Below are positions 29,302 through 37,807 of a DNA stretch of 64,000 bases, one piece after another. The position numbers and the translations under genes were made by a program. This DNA is from an uncultured Alistipes sp. (lineage in GTDB: Bacteria > Bacteroidota > Bacteroidia > Bacteroidales > Rikenellaceae), in the NCBI GenBank assembly GCA_910576555.1, contig CAJTIY010000003.1, forward strand, positions 183,851 to 247,850, read 5' to 3'. The notes below the pieces were generated by a model that saw only the letters and a program-made list of their open reading frames with translations, made no database searches and was not told the origin of the DNA. The first letter of the stretch is position 1, and each line of letters begins with the position of its first letter.

Positions 29302-29340
29302 GGCAGGGCGGCGGTAAGATTCCGCCTCCCTGTCTTTCTT
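29302..29340 (+). terminator. Hairpin between fimbrillin and tip gene, possible attenuator
   Basis: CAGGGCGGCGG (29304-29314) pairs with CCGCCTCCCTG (29322-29332) with one mismatch. The tail is TCTTTCTT. Its position between a main subunit and a minor tip gene would suit partial termination that sets subunit ratio. Confidence 0.55.
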
Positions 29341-29431
29341 CCGGAGCGTCGTGGCGACGCGTTCGCGTGCCGCTCCGATGCGGCGGCTCCGGCCGCACCG
29401 GAAGATGGGGAACTTATCAACTCTTTCCGAC

Positions 29432-32422
29432 ATGAAGATCTGGCAAAAACGAAATTCGCACGACTGCAGCCTCTTCGGCCGCACGGTGCGTCGCATGCTC
29501 TCGGGCTGTGCGGCGCTGGCGGCGTTGGCGTGTACGGACGACGGCCTCGATAACGAGGGTTACGACCCGAACCGCCCGATGGCGTTTGATGTCGCGGCTC
29601 CCGAAGCGTGGATCGACGGCTCGACCGGACATTCGGCCGCGACGGCCGGAATCGCCGTCGACGAGTTCGTACGTTCGGACCGCGGCGAGCCGCTCTATCT
29701 GGTGACGGAGGAGTCGGAGCCGGCGGCAGAAGCGCCGTGCGGCGCCGAAACCCGCGGCGTGGCGATCGGATCGACCTCCGATTTCCACACTTCGTTCGGA
29801 TTGTCGGCCATCTGCTATACGGGGACCTTCCCCGCCGAAGGCGCGGAGGGGGACCTGACCTCCAACTTCGCCCACGACCTCAAGATGACCCGGGGCTCGG
29901 CCTCGGATTCGTGGTCGGCGGCCGACGGCACGCAGTTGTTCCGTCCCGGCTCGGGTCGTCTGCGCTTCTACGCCTATGCACCCCATTCGACCGACGAACG
30001 ACTGTCGGCCGGTGCGCTGCGGCAGGAGCCCCAGTCGGCCGGAGGACTGCCCCGTATCGTCTACACCGTGCCGGCGAAGAGCGAGGATCAGCTCGACATC
30101 ATGACGGCCATGACCGACTGTGCGGGCGGCGGCAGCGGCGATGTGTCGTTTGCCTTCGGGCATGCGTTGACGGCCGTGGTCGTCAAGACCGGTGCGGCGA
30201 TGCTCGGCGGCGAGGTGACCAAAGTGGAGTTTTCGGGGGTCTACGGCAGCGGTACCCACGTTATCGGCAGCAAAAGCTGGACTCCGTCGGGGAGCGTGCG
30301 CACGTTCACGGTGGAGAACAAGGTCGAGCTGCCGGACCAGTCCGACGACAACGCCTATACCAAACCCGGCACTGCGCTCGTCGACGGGAAGCTGACGCTG
30401 ATGATGATTCCGCAGACGTTGCCCGACGGTGCTTCGCTCAAGGTCTACTTCCGCGATCGTCTCTCGGGAACCGACCGTACGCTGACCGCCTCGCTCAAGG
30501 GCAAGGTATGGCCCGTGGGGCGGAGGGTATCCTACTCGATCTCCTCGACGGGCGTCGTCATCGATCCCGTGGCGAAGGTCACGACCGCGGAGCAGGAGGT
30601 GCATCCCTGCGGATTGCTTATGAACGTGCAGCTCGAGGCTTATGCCCGCGTTGCGCAGGTCGGGCAGACCGGCAATCCCGCGGTGCGCCTGCCCTATATC
30701 GTGGAGTACTCCACCGACGGTACCGTCTGGACGAAGGGAGCATGGCTTCCGGACGAAGCCCCGTCGGAAGACGACGCACCGACGAAAGCGGTTTCCGGCC
30801 GTCTGCAGCTGGAGAGCCAGTCCTCGTTCGCGGCGCAGCGCGCCTCTTTCGAGCGGAAGAACCTGATTACCGAAACGGGGCTCGGCACGGCAGCGGATCC
30901 CTACGATCTGTCGCGGGGCGGCGAGACCGCGAACTGTTACGTCGTCAACGATCACGGTTATTACAGTCTGCCGACGATTTACGGCAATGCCCGCGGACCG
31001 GTGGGTGCCGCCGCCTATACGTACATGGCTGTTTCCGCTCCCGACGACGTCAAGGATTATGTGCTGACCCGCTTCGTCGGTCACGATAATCTTCCGATCG
31101 CGGGACCCGATATCCCGGGGGTGGAGGATGCCGTGCTCGTATGGCAGGACGCACCCCGACTGGTGACCGACGTGAAGTACGAAAACGGCATGGTCCGGTT
31201 CCGGGTCGCGAAGGAGACCCTCACGCAGGGTAATGCCGTGGTCGCCGTGCGCGCTGCGAACGGCGACATCCTCTGGAGCTGGCATATCTGGGTCACTCCG
31301 TTCAAATGGGACGGTTCGGAGGACCTGACGGCGACGACCGCCAAAGCGATCGACGGTCCGACAACCACCGTATTCTCGCCCTGCAACCTCGGCTACTGCG
31401 AACCGCGCAAGGGCAATCCGGCCCGGACGTTCCGCGTGCGCTTCACCTTCACGATTCCCGACGGGAAAGGTACGAAGAAGTCCGTCGTGCTGACGCAGAC
31501 CTTCCCGCAGTCGGCGATCGAGGCGTCGGTAGCCGGCGACAACACCTATTACCAGTGGGGCCGCAAGGACCCCATGTTGCCGGGTATTTTCAATGCGGAT
31601 ATTCTTGCGTGGGCGGCCGGTCACGGGTGCATCGTGGATCAGTACAACATGAAGAACAAGAAGTACTACCTCGATCACGAGGAGTATGCGATTCTTCCGC
31701 GCGACAATACCGATGCCACGGGAACCCCGATCGGTGCTTCGATCGGCCAGACCATCCTGTTCCCCTATATTTTCTTCAAGCACGACCGAACGATCAAGTC
31801 GCTGCCGGCCAGCGACCCCCAGACCTATTTCAGAACCCACTGGCACAGCGGTCTGAATACGCCCTACGGTCTGAAGACGATCATGAATTTCTGGAGCTCG
31901 CAGTGCGACTGGGTTTCGACTTCGTCTACGTTCGCTGCTCCGAACGGCGCCGCTGTGACGAAATCCATCTACGATCCCTGTCCGGTAGGGTACCATGTTC
32001 CTTCGCCCAACTCGTTCGCAGCCTTGTCGAAAAGGGCTGGCACTGCCAATATGGATGAGAATGCCTATGGTTTGGAGGATATTTTCGACGACGAAACGGG
32101 CATCCGTATCGGTTGGAAGTTATCTTTGAACGAAACCGACGGCGGCACCAAGATCTTCTTTCCTGCCACGGGTTTGCGCGATATGGGACGGACCGATACG
32201 ACGACTGCGGATAAAGTCGACATTCCCGAAGAATTCGAGGGTACGACATGGCCTGCGCATGCCGATCTGACCTTCGTGGCGACCACGGGATTCTGTCCGA
32301 CCTCCGGCAGCTTCCAGTCGATGCTTTTTTTTCTGGACCGACGTACGAATCAAAATAGGATCGTGCTCAATGGCGCTACGAACAACGCCTACGGCTTCAC
32401 CATGCGACCGGTGCGCGATTAG
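29432..32422 (+). CDS. Large fimbrial tip-like lipoprotein with C-terminal paralogous (FSMP-like) domain
   Basis: The 996-residue protein has a signal region with a lipobox (ALAC, about residues 31-34) and an N-terminal fimbrillin-like domain (VSFAFGHALTAVVVKTGAAM). A middle domain follows, then a C-terminal module containing TYYQWGRKDPML, YDPCPVGYHVPSP, FFPATGLRDMG and a closing YGFTMRPVRD. This last module matches the C-terminus of the DGR target at 42187 (RKDPF, FDPCPPGWKLP, YPASGLRNIG, FPVRCVQE). It is therefore a likely adhesive tip. No template-like copy of its 3' end is present in this window. I chose the ATG at 29432 because it gives the signal sequence. Confidence 0.78.
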   Translation: MKIWQKRNSHDCSLFGRTVRRMLSGCAALAALACTDDGLDNEGYDPNRPMAFDVAAPEAWIDGSTGHSAATAGIAVDEFVRSDRGEPLYLVTEESEPAAEAPCGAETRGVAIGSTSDFHTSFGLSAICYTGTFPAEGAEGDLTSNFAHDLKMTRGSASDSWSAADGTQLFRPGSGRLRFYAYAPHSTDERLSAGALRQEPQSAGGLPRIVYTVPAKSEDQLDIMTAMTDCAGGGSGDVSFAFGHALTAVVVKTGAAMLGGEVTKVEFSGVYGSGTHVIGSKSWTPSGSVRTFTVENKVELPDQSDDNAYTKPGTALVDGKLTLMMIPQTLPDGASLKVYFRDRLSGTDRTLTASLKGKVWPVGRRVSYSISSTGVVIDPVAKVTTAEQEVHPCGLLMNVQLEAYARVAQVGQTGNPAVRLPYIVEYSTDGTVWTKGAWLPDEAPSEDDAPTKAVSGRLQLESQSSFAAQRASFERKNLITETGLGTAADPYDLSRGGETANCYVVNDHGYYSLPTIYGNARGPVGAAAYTYMAVSAPDDVKDYVLTRFVGHDNLPIAGPDIPGVEDAVLVWQDAPRLVTDVKYENGMVRFRVAKETLTQGNAVVAVRAANGDILWSWHIWVTPFKWDGSEDLTATTAKAIDGPTTTVFSPCNLGYCEPRKGNPARTFRVRFTFTIPDGKGTKKSVVLTQTFPQSAIEASVAGDNTYYQWGRKDPMLPGIFNADILAWAAGHGCIVDQYNMKNKKYYLDHEEYAILPRDNTDATGTPIGASIGQTILFPYIFFKHDRTIKSLPASDPQTYFRTHWHSGLNTPYGLKTIMNFWSSQCDWVSTSSTFAAPNGAAVTKSIYDPCPVGYHVPSPNSFAALSKRAGTANMDENAYGLEDIFDDETGIRIGWKLSLNETDGGTKIFFPATGLRDMGRTDTTTADKVDIPEEFEGTTWPAHADLTFVATTGFCPTSGSFQSMLFFLDRRTNQNRIVLNGATNNAYGFTMRPVRD

Positions 32423-32455
32423 CGGCAGAAGCGCGGCGAAAGCGCCGGTGCCGAT

Positions 32456-32492
32456 AAGCCCGACTTGCCCTTGCGGTAAGTCGGGCTTTTTT
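32456..32492 (+). terminator. Terminator of fimbrial locus 1
   Basis: AAGCCCGACTT (32456-32466) pairs perfectly with AAGTCGGGCTT (32478-32488) and is followed by TTTT. This marks the end of locus 1 and separates it from the invertase gene. Confidence 0.9.
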
Positions 32493-32538
32493 CGTCGGGG
32501 CGGGCGGGGCTTGCGGATATGCAGCGATTCTTCCGCCT

Positions 32539-32558
32539 AATCGGTTAACTGTCAACCG
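32539..32558 (+). repeat. Candidate invertase site copy upstream of the recombinase
   Basis: The sequence ATCGGTTAA (32540-32548) is a direct copy of the core found at 33502-33510 and an inverted copy of most of the core at 33605-33612. It is followed by CTGTCAACCG, giving an internal dyad. The surrounding 32493-32785 stretch has no gene. A TACCTTTA at 32761-32768 is a weak -7 candidate for the recombinase. Confidence 0.4.
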
Positions 32559-32812
32559 CAAGAATTTCGAAGGTGAAAAATATCGCTGTCGGGCGTTGTT
32601 TCGAGTATGGCTTTTGCTGCTTCAGCGGCTGCAGAGACCGCTCGTGTTTTCGCCGGCCTTCGTATATTCCGTTCGGACTCGATAATGAAGTCATCGCCGC
32701 TCGTTCGCAGGCGCGGTGCACATTTTCATAGCATGTATTACTGTTCCTATTAGCCCCGATTACCTTTATACCTCAAGAGGCGCCGATGCCTCTATTAAAA
32801 ATAATTGGAATT

Positions 32813-33454
32813 ATGATAATAGGTTATTTGCGTGTCAGCACGGGCAAACAGAATCTTGCCAACCAACAGGATGAAATCAGGCGTTTCGCCCTAAGTAAAG
32901 AGTGGACGATCGACAGTTGGGTTACAGAGGTCGTGAGCGGTCGGAAAAACGAACGGGATCGAAAACTCGGAGCGTTGTTGCGACGGATGAAGCGCGGCGA
33001 TACGTTGGTCGTCACCGAAATCTCGCGTTTGAGCCGAACGCTCACCGACGTCATGGCGATCATGGGAAAATGCCTCAAGAAAGAGATCAACCTCTACACG
33101 ACCAAAGAGGGGTATTCGTTCGACAATTCCATCAATAGCAAAGTGCTGTGTTTCGCTTTCGGACTGGTCGCCGAAATAGAACGCAATCTGATCTCGATGC
33201 GGACCAAAGAGGCACTGGCTCTGCGCAAGGCCGAAGGTGTGGTATTGGGTCGTCGCAAAGGCAGCTATACGAAACTCAATGTGCTGGTCGAAAACAGATA
33301 CTCGATCGTCCGAATGCTGAATCAGGACAAGACGATCACCGATATCTGTCGTCTGTACGATCTATCGCGCGATACGTTCGACAAGTTCCGGCGCAGCCAT
33401 CCGCTCGTTCAGCAGGCCGTGGATGAAAAGAAGAGACGGCGCATGAAGCGCTGA
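32813..33454 (+). CDS. Serine site-specific recombinase, Mpi-like DNA invertase
   Basis: The 213-residue protein is a small resolvase/invertase. MIIGYLRVSTGKQ gives the catalytic Ser at residue 9, followed by EISRLSRTLTD and the long E-helix segment GLVAEIERNLISMRTKEAL. GRRKG links to a C-terminal HTH (ITDICRLYDLSRDTFDKF). This layout matches Bacteroides Mpi-type master DNA invertases, which flip promoters of surface operons. An ATG nine codons upstream exists, but MIIGYL... matches the family start. It sits just upstream of a short inverted-repeat pair enclosing a promoter. Those repeats are its probable target, an inference from context. Confidence 0.85.
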   Translation: MIIGYLRVSTGKQNLANQQDEIRRFALSKEWTIDSWVTEVVSGRKNERDRKLGALLRRMKRGDTLVVTEISRLSRTLTDVMAIMGKCLKKEINLYTTKEGYSFDNSINSKVLCFAFGLVAEIERNLISMRTKEALALRKAEGVVLGRRKGSYTKLNVLVENRYSIVRMLNQDKTITDICRLYDLSRDTFDKFRRSHPLVQQAVDEKKRRRMKR

Positions 33455-33500
33455 ATCGCGAAATAAGGGATGCTACTACACCTGTGAAACCTGTTTTCTG

Positions 33501-33613
33501 TATCGGTTAAATGGTTGGTTTATAGCGGCAAAGATAGTGATATTTGATTGTGTTTGCAAAAAAATATACAAATATTTTGCCAACAATGATTTGTCACCGC
33601 TCCCTAACCGATA
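33501..33613. repeat. Candidate invertible promoter segment with inverted-repeat ends
   Basis: TATCGGTTA at 33501-33509 and its reverse complement TAACCGATA at 33605-33613 bound a 113-bp AT-rich segment. The match is perfect for 9 bp, and neighbouring bases are only partly alike. The segment contains one consensus promoter, now on the minus strand. Inversion would aim it at the operon that starts at 33760. The nearby invertase gene makes this a plausible phase switch. The repeats are short compared with characterised Bacteroides invertible promoters, so the boundaries are tentative. Confidence 0.6.
33529..33560 (-). promoter_or_regulatory. Consensus promoter inside the invertible segment (pointing away from locus 2)
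   Basis: On the minus strand, TTTG (33560-33557) is followed by 20 nt and TATCTTTG (33536-33529), an exact match to the Bacteroidota primary sigma consensus. No minus-strand gene lies close downstream. It would drive locus 2 only after inversion. Confidence 0.75.
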
Positions 33614-33759
33614 TATCTGCATTCATATCCCATTTTTTTCGAACAAGAAAAAACCAACGAATATTTCGCTGTGAATCGATTTTGAGATGAATGGCGGTTT
33701 TTTCGTGCTGGTTAACAGTTGTTTGAGCAATGTGGAAATAGGAAAGTTTTCGCAATCAT
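33614..33759 (+). other. Leader of fimbrial locus 2
   Basis: This stretch lacks a good plus-strand promoter. The best candidate, TATTTCG at 33662, is poor. It contains an inverted repeat, GAAAAAACC (33647-33655) with GGTTTTTTC (33696-33704), that extends imperfectly outward. It also holds GGTTAACAGTT at 33710-33720, which resembles, inverted, AACTGTCAACC at 32547-32557. It would form the transcribed leader when the switch is ON. Confidence 0.5.
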
Positions 33760-35028
33760 ATGAAGAAAAAATTGTTGACTCTGATCGTCTGTGTCTTGTT
33801 GTTCGGCACGGTGCGGGGGCAATCGCCTGCTGACACTGCGGTGGTGTTCTATCACCGAGGGCGATCCGACATAGATCCCGATCTGCGCGACAACCGGGCG
33901 GCCCTGAACGACATTCTGAAGCGATTCGCTGCCGCCGTCGCGGATTCTACATGCCAGTCCGTTGTGCTCCGCTTGGATTCGTACAGTTCTCCGGACGGCG
34001 TAACCGTGGCCAACGGTCGCTTGTCCGAGAAGCGGGCCGGACGATTGGCCGAGTATCTCCGCGCGCAAGCCGGGGTATCCGAGCCGGCCATTACGATTCA
34101 GGGACATGGCATAGACTGGCACGGTCTTGAAGCGAAAGTCGCCCTGACGGATGTTCCTTATAAGGAGGAGGTGCTCGACCTGTTGCGCAATACGCCGGAG
34201 TGGATCTTCGATGACCGGGGCCGGGTCGTCGACGGCCGCAAGCGCCGGCTGGGGATGATTCGCGGCGGCGTTCCCTACAATTATCTGATGGAGCACGTCT
34301 TTCCCTTGCTGCGATACTCCCGCATCACGCTTTCTTATACCGTGCAGCGGACTGAAACAGCGCAACCGGAGCAACCTGCCGGACAGCCCGTCGAACAGCT
34401 TGCCCCCGAACTCGAACGCCCCCGGCGACCGACCGTCGCGGAATCTGCGGCCGAAGCTGTCGTGCAGACGGCAGGCGAGCGGGCGTTCCGCCCGTTACTG
34501 GCCGTCAAGACCAACCTGTTGTACTGGGCCGGCGTCATGCCCGACTTCGAACGGTACACGTTCGTACCGAACCTCGAATTGGAGTGGTTTTTCAAGGAGC
34601 GCTGGTCGCTCTCCGCGACGGGCAACTACATGAAGCGCAGCTACGGAGGCGACGACTTCTTCGGCATCTCCGCATGGAGCGTCGAGCCGCGCTGGTGGTT
34701 CAAGGAGGACGGCCGCTTCCGCTGGTTCTACCTCGGCGCTTACGGACAGGTCGGCGATTACGACGTGCAGAACAGCCGTGCGGCTTTCGACGGCACGACC
34801 GGGACGTTCTGGGGCGCCGGACTCTCGGTAGGCGCGGCCGTTCCTTTTTCCGATCGCTGGGGGTTGGAGGTCGGCATCCGCGGCGGCTACCGTCACGCCG
34901 AAGTCAAGGATTATGTGCATGAAGCGCCCGACTACTTCCTCGACCGCGAAGGCGCGGACAACCACTGGGGCGTGACCGGCATCAAAGCCTCGTTGTATTA
35001 TCGTTTCGGCAAAGGCAATAGAAAATAG
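33760..35028 (+). CDS. DUF3575 outer-membrane protein with OmpA-like N-terminal part (locus 2)
   Basis: The 422-residue protein has a signal peptide (MKKKLLTLIVCVLLFGTVRG) and an N-terminal OmpA-like region with LDSYSSPDGVTVANGRLSEKRA. A Pro/Glu-rich linker follows. The DUF3575 domain starts near residue 248 (AVKTNLLYWAGVMP) and ends in an aromatic barrel strand (ASLYYRFGKGNRK). It parallels the 25515 gene in order and content, including the RVVDGRKRRLGMIRGG segment. It is first gene of the operon controlled by the candidate invertible promoter. It is probably a beta-barrel platform for the fimbria. Confidence 0.85.
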   Translation: MKKKLLTLIVCVLLFGTVRGQSPADTAVVFYHRGRSDIDPDLRDNRAALNDILKRFAAAVADSTCQSVVLRLDSYSSPDGVTVANGRLSEKRAGRLAEYLRAQAGVSEPAITIQGHGIDWHGLEAKVALTDVPYKEEVLDLLRNTPEWIFDDRGRVVDGRKRRLGMIRGGVPYNYLMEHVFPLLRYSRITLSYTVQRTETAQPEQPAGQPVEQLAPELERPRRPTVAESAAEAVVQTAGERAFRPLLAVKTNLLYWAGVMPDFERYTFVPNLELEWFFKERWSLSATGNYMKRSYGGDDFFGISAWSVEPRWWFKEDGRFRWFYLGAYGQVGDYDVQNSRAAFDGTTGTFWGAGLSVGAAVPFSDRWGLEVGIRGGYRHAEVKDYVHEAPDYFLDREGADNHWGVTGIKASLYYRFGKGNRK

Positions 35029-35033
35029 CGACT

Positions 35034-35900
35034 ATGAGAAACAGGTCATATATGATAGGGTATGTCGTAGGGTTGCTTCTGTCGGTAATGGTCTTGGCCG
35101 GCTGTGCCGGGAGGGACCTCTCCGAACGCCCCGCAGACGGAGCATTGAAGATCGGTCTGGTTTGGCCCGACGGACAGAGCGTCGCCGGCGCGCGCTTGTG
35201 GCTTTACGGGAGCGACGGGACGTTGTACTCCGCAACGGAATGCGGTGCCGGCGGTTACGAAGGACGGGTTCCGGCCGACACCTATACGATCCTCGCGGCG
35301 AACAGCGATTGTGCGAATGCCGACTGCCATCGTTCGGAGTCGTGGCAGGAGCACCGCATGAAGGCCGCCGTGGACGGGGAGACCAATACGCTCTTGCACG
35401 TGGGCAAGGTGTTCTGCGTCGGAACGAAGGAGGTCGCGGTCCGGCGGGGCAACCGTCCCGCGGAGATTACCCTCTGTCCGAAGAACGCGGTCAGGAAACT
35501 CCTTTTCCGGATAACCCCGGATTATGTCGACGACATCGCCGACATGAGCGTGCGTATGACGGGCATCGTTCCGTCGGTCCGGTTGATCGACGGCGGTGAC
35601 GCCGGGGAGACTACCGGCGAGATTCTGGCCGTCGCTCGAAGCGAAGCGGGCGGGTTTTACGCCGCCGACATGTCGGTTTTCGGCTGGCGCGGCCCGAACA
35701 TCGTCTCCGTCGCGGTCGTCCATTCTGACGGCGGTACGGAAACCACCGTGCCGCAAGATATCGGCGAGCAATTGGCGCAACTGCCCGACGAAGGGGGTAC
35801 GGTAGATCTTACGCTCGTGCTGCCCGACGGCGGGGAGATCGTGCTGACGGTCACGGTCGAGGCATGGGAAAGCGGTAGCGGTTCCGGAACCGTCATTTGA
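35034..35900 (+). CDS. FimB/Mfa2-family anchor-like lipoprotein
   Basis: The 288-residue product has a lipobox (VLAGC, Cys near residue 23). Its mature part starts DGALKIGLVWPDGQSVAGARLWLY, the strand pattern of FimB/Mfa2 proteins that anchor and terminate fimbriae in Porphyromonas and Bacteroides. GGYEGRVPADTYTILAAN and the closing VDLTLVLPDGGEIVLTVTVEAW fit the two-sandwich fold. It follows the DUF3575 gene by 5 bp. Function is inferred from family and position. Confidence 0.78.
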   Translation: MRNRSYMIGYVVGLLLSVMVLAGCAGRDLSERPADGALKIGLVWPDGQSVAGARLWLYGSDGTLYSATECGAGGYEGRVPADTYTILAANSDCANADCHRSESWQEHRMKAAVDGETNTLLHVGKVFCVGTKEVAVRRGNRPAEITLCPKNAVRKLLFRITPDYVDDIADMSVRMTGIVPSVRLIDGGDAGETTGEILAVARSEAGGFYAADMSVFGWRGPNIVSVAVVHSDGGTETTVPQDIGEQLAQLPDEGGTVDLTLVLPDGGEIVLTVTVEAWESGSGSGTVI

Positions 35901-35933
35901 TCGACGAATAAATTCTCAACTAACACTATAGAC

Positions 35934-36863
35934 ATGAAAAGGAATTTTACGTTTTTGCTGGGACTGGGACTTTCGGTTCTGGCCGGTTGTTCCGCGGAGG
36001 ATGCCGGGAACAACGACAACGGAGCGCTCGTTCCGATCGAACTGGGTGCGGGTGTACATGTAATCTCGCGCGCGGCGATCAGCTCCGGCGATGGGGTTGA
36101 GGCGGGCATCGCGGGCTGGGAGTCCGAAGGCGCTCCGACCTATACCGATGCGCCCGGCTGGGGCGGCGACGGCGATTCCGAAGTCATCGCCACGACGGCC
36201 AGCGAAACCGCCCAGAGCGTCTCTTGGACCACGCAGCGCTACTACGCTCCGGACGGCAAAAAGACCTACCTGAAGGCATGGAGCCCGGCAGGCGCATTCG
36301 CGACCGGCAATACGGTCGCCTTCGACAATACGGACGGTTCGGTGGATGTTCTGCTGGCACCGGTCGTTTCGGGCAGTAAAACCGACAAGGTCGGCGCTCC
36401 GCTCGCTTTCCGGCACATGACCTCCCAGATCAAATTCGCGGTGAAGAGAGGCGAGGGTCTGGCCGAGGGTACCAAGATCGAAAGCATCACGATTAAGAAT
36501 GCGCAACTTCCTACGGGTTTCGACCTTACGAAAGGGATCGATGACGAGGGTGCCGTGACGTATGCCGCAGCCGCCGATCTGACGGTTCCCGGTATCGACG
36601 GTTCGGAGGAAATCGCCAATACCGCAGCCGGAGACCCCGTGGGCGATGCCGTCATGATCAAGCCCATCGCATCCAAGACCTTCTCGGTCGATATCACCAC
36701 CAACAACGCCTCCTATACGGATAAGACGGTAACCGTCACGACCGATCGGGTGCTGGCCGGTTATGCCTACGAGATCACGCTGACCTTCGGGCAGGCAGGT
36801 ATCGAACTGACGGCTACGGTGGCCGATTGGAAGAGCGCGTCCGGCAGTGCCGAAATCCAGTAA
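35934..36863 (+). CDS. Fimbrillin-family lipoprotein A
   Basis: The 309-residue protein has a lipobox (VLAGC, Cys about residue 19) and the fimbrillin pattern: PIELGAGVHVISRA, KAWSPAGAF, LAFRHMTSQIKFAVKRG and the closing LTATVADWKSASGSAEIQ. That closing segment is the conserved last strand ending in a Trp. It is paralogous to the next gene (36883), since both contain AGVAGWE/AGIAGWE and SGSAE ends. Likely a structural subunit whose export as a lipoprotein precedes protease-triggered polymerisation, as known for Mfa1-type pili. Confidence 0.82.
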   Translation: MKRNFTFLLGLGLSVLAGCSAEDAGNNDNGALVPIELGAGVHVISRAAISSGDGVEAGIAGWESEGAPTYTDAPGWGGDGDSEVIATTASETAQSVSWTTQRYYAPDGKKTYLKAWSPAGAFATGNTVAFDNTDGSVDVLLAPVVSGSKTDKVGAPLAFRHMTSQIKFAVKRGEGLAEGTKIESITIKNAQLPTGFDLTKGIDDEGAVTYAAAADLTVPGIDGSEEIANTAAGDPVGDAVMIKPIASKTFSVDITTNNASYTDKTVTVTTDRVLAGYAYEITLTFGQAGIELTATVADWKSASGSAEIQ

Positions 36864-36882
36864 TTTACCGAAATCGAAGAGC

Positions 36883-37788
36883 ATGAAGCGCATTATCCTA
36901 TCTCTGCTGGCCTTCGCAGCATTGGCCGGCTGTTCCGAAAACGAGCGCGAGGGCGCTCCTTCCGGCGACGAGGTACCTATTACGTTGCGTGCCGGCCTTC
37001 CTGCCGCGGCCATCGCTTCCGACAGCCGTGCCGTGGTGGAAACGGGCACCGCCTTCACGGCCGGCGTGGCCGGTTGGGAGACGAGCGGTGTTCCGGCATA
37101 CGACCGTGCCGCGGAGTGGTACACGACGGCCGACATCACCGCCTCGACGACCGCACAACCGGTCTCGCTGGCCGCGTCGCAGGTCTATGATGCGAACGAT
37201 CGCATCAAAACTCATATGAAGGCATGGTATCCGGCCGGACAGCCCGCCGAGGGCAAGGTGACGTTCGCCAATCCGGACGGCACGGTGGACGCACTGCTTG
37301 CCGAGCCGATCAGCGGCTCGAAGAACGACAATGCGGGTAAGGTGCTGCGGTTCGCCCACAAAAGCACCCAGCTCAGGTTCGCCGTCGTGGCCGATGCCTC
37401 GCTGGCCGGCGGAACGACGATCGAGAAGATCTCCGTGCTGGATGCGGAACTTCCCGCGGGCTTCGATCTGGCTGCCGATGCCGTGACCTATGCTGCGGCT
37501 GCGACGCTGGATGTCCCCGGTATTCCTGCGGACAAGGTGATCTCCACGACGGCCGCCGTCGTCGGCGAGCCCGTCATGATCCGGCCGATCGCGGGCAATG
37601 CGATTGCGCTGCGTATCGAAACTTCGGCTGCGACGTTCGACCGTGTGACGGCCACCATCGACGACGATACGGATTTCGTCGAGGGCAAGGCCTACACCAT
37701 CACCCTGACCTTCAAGCAACAGTCTTTGAATCTGACGGCTACGGTCGCCGAATGGACGACGGGCAGCGGCTCGGCCGAGGTGGAATAA
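36883..37788 (+). CDS. Fimbrillin-family lipoprotein B
   Basis: The 301-residue product starts at the ATG at 36883, which gives the signal MKRIILSLLAFAALAGC. Key segments are PITLRAGLPAAAIASDSRA, MKAWYPAGQPAEGKV, LRFAHKSTQLRFAVVAD and the terminal LTATVAEWTTGSGSAEVE. Strong similarity of layout to the preceding gene points to tandem duplication. Nineteen bases separate the two. Probably another pilin, or an alternative one, in the same fibre. Confidence 0.82.
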   Translation: MKRIILSLLAFAALAGCSENEREGAPSGDEVPITLRAGLPAAAIASDSRAVVETGTAFTAGVAGWETSGVPAYDRAAEWYTTADITASTTAQPVSLAASQVYDANDRIKTHMKAWYPAGQPAEGKVTFANPDGTVDALLAEPISGSKNDNAGKVLRFAHKSTQLRFAVVADASLAGGTTIEKISVLDAELPAGFDLAADAVTYAAAATLDVPGIPADKVISTTAAVVGEPVMIRPIAGNAIALRIETSAATFDRVTATIDDDTDFVEGKAYTITLTFKQQSLNLTATVAEWTTGSGSAEVE

Positions 37789-37807
37789 CGAGAATAAAGA
37801 CAAACCG

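Noticed and set aside
33553..33579. Plus-strand promoter inside the switch segment (TTTG then TATTTTG)
   Set aside because: The -7 candidate has one base too few between TA and TTTG and the spacer is about 16 nt. The minus-strand promoter in the same segment is an exact match.
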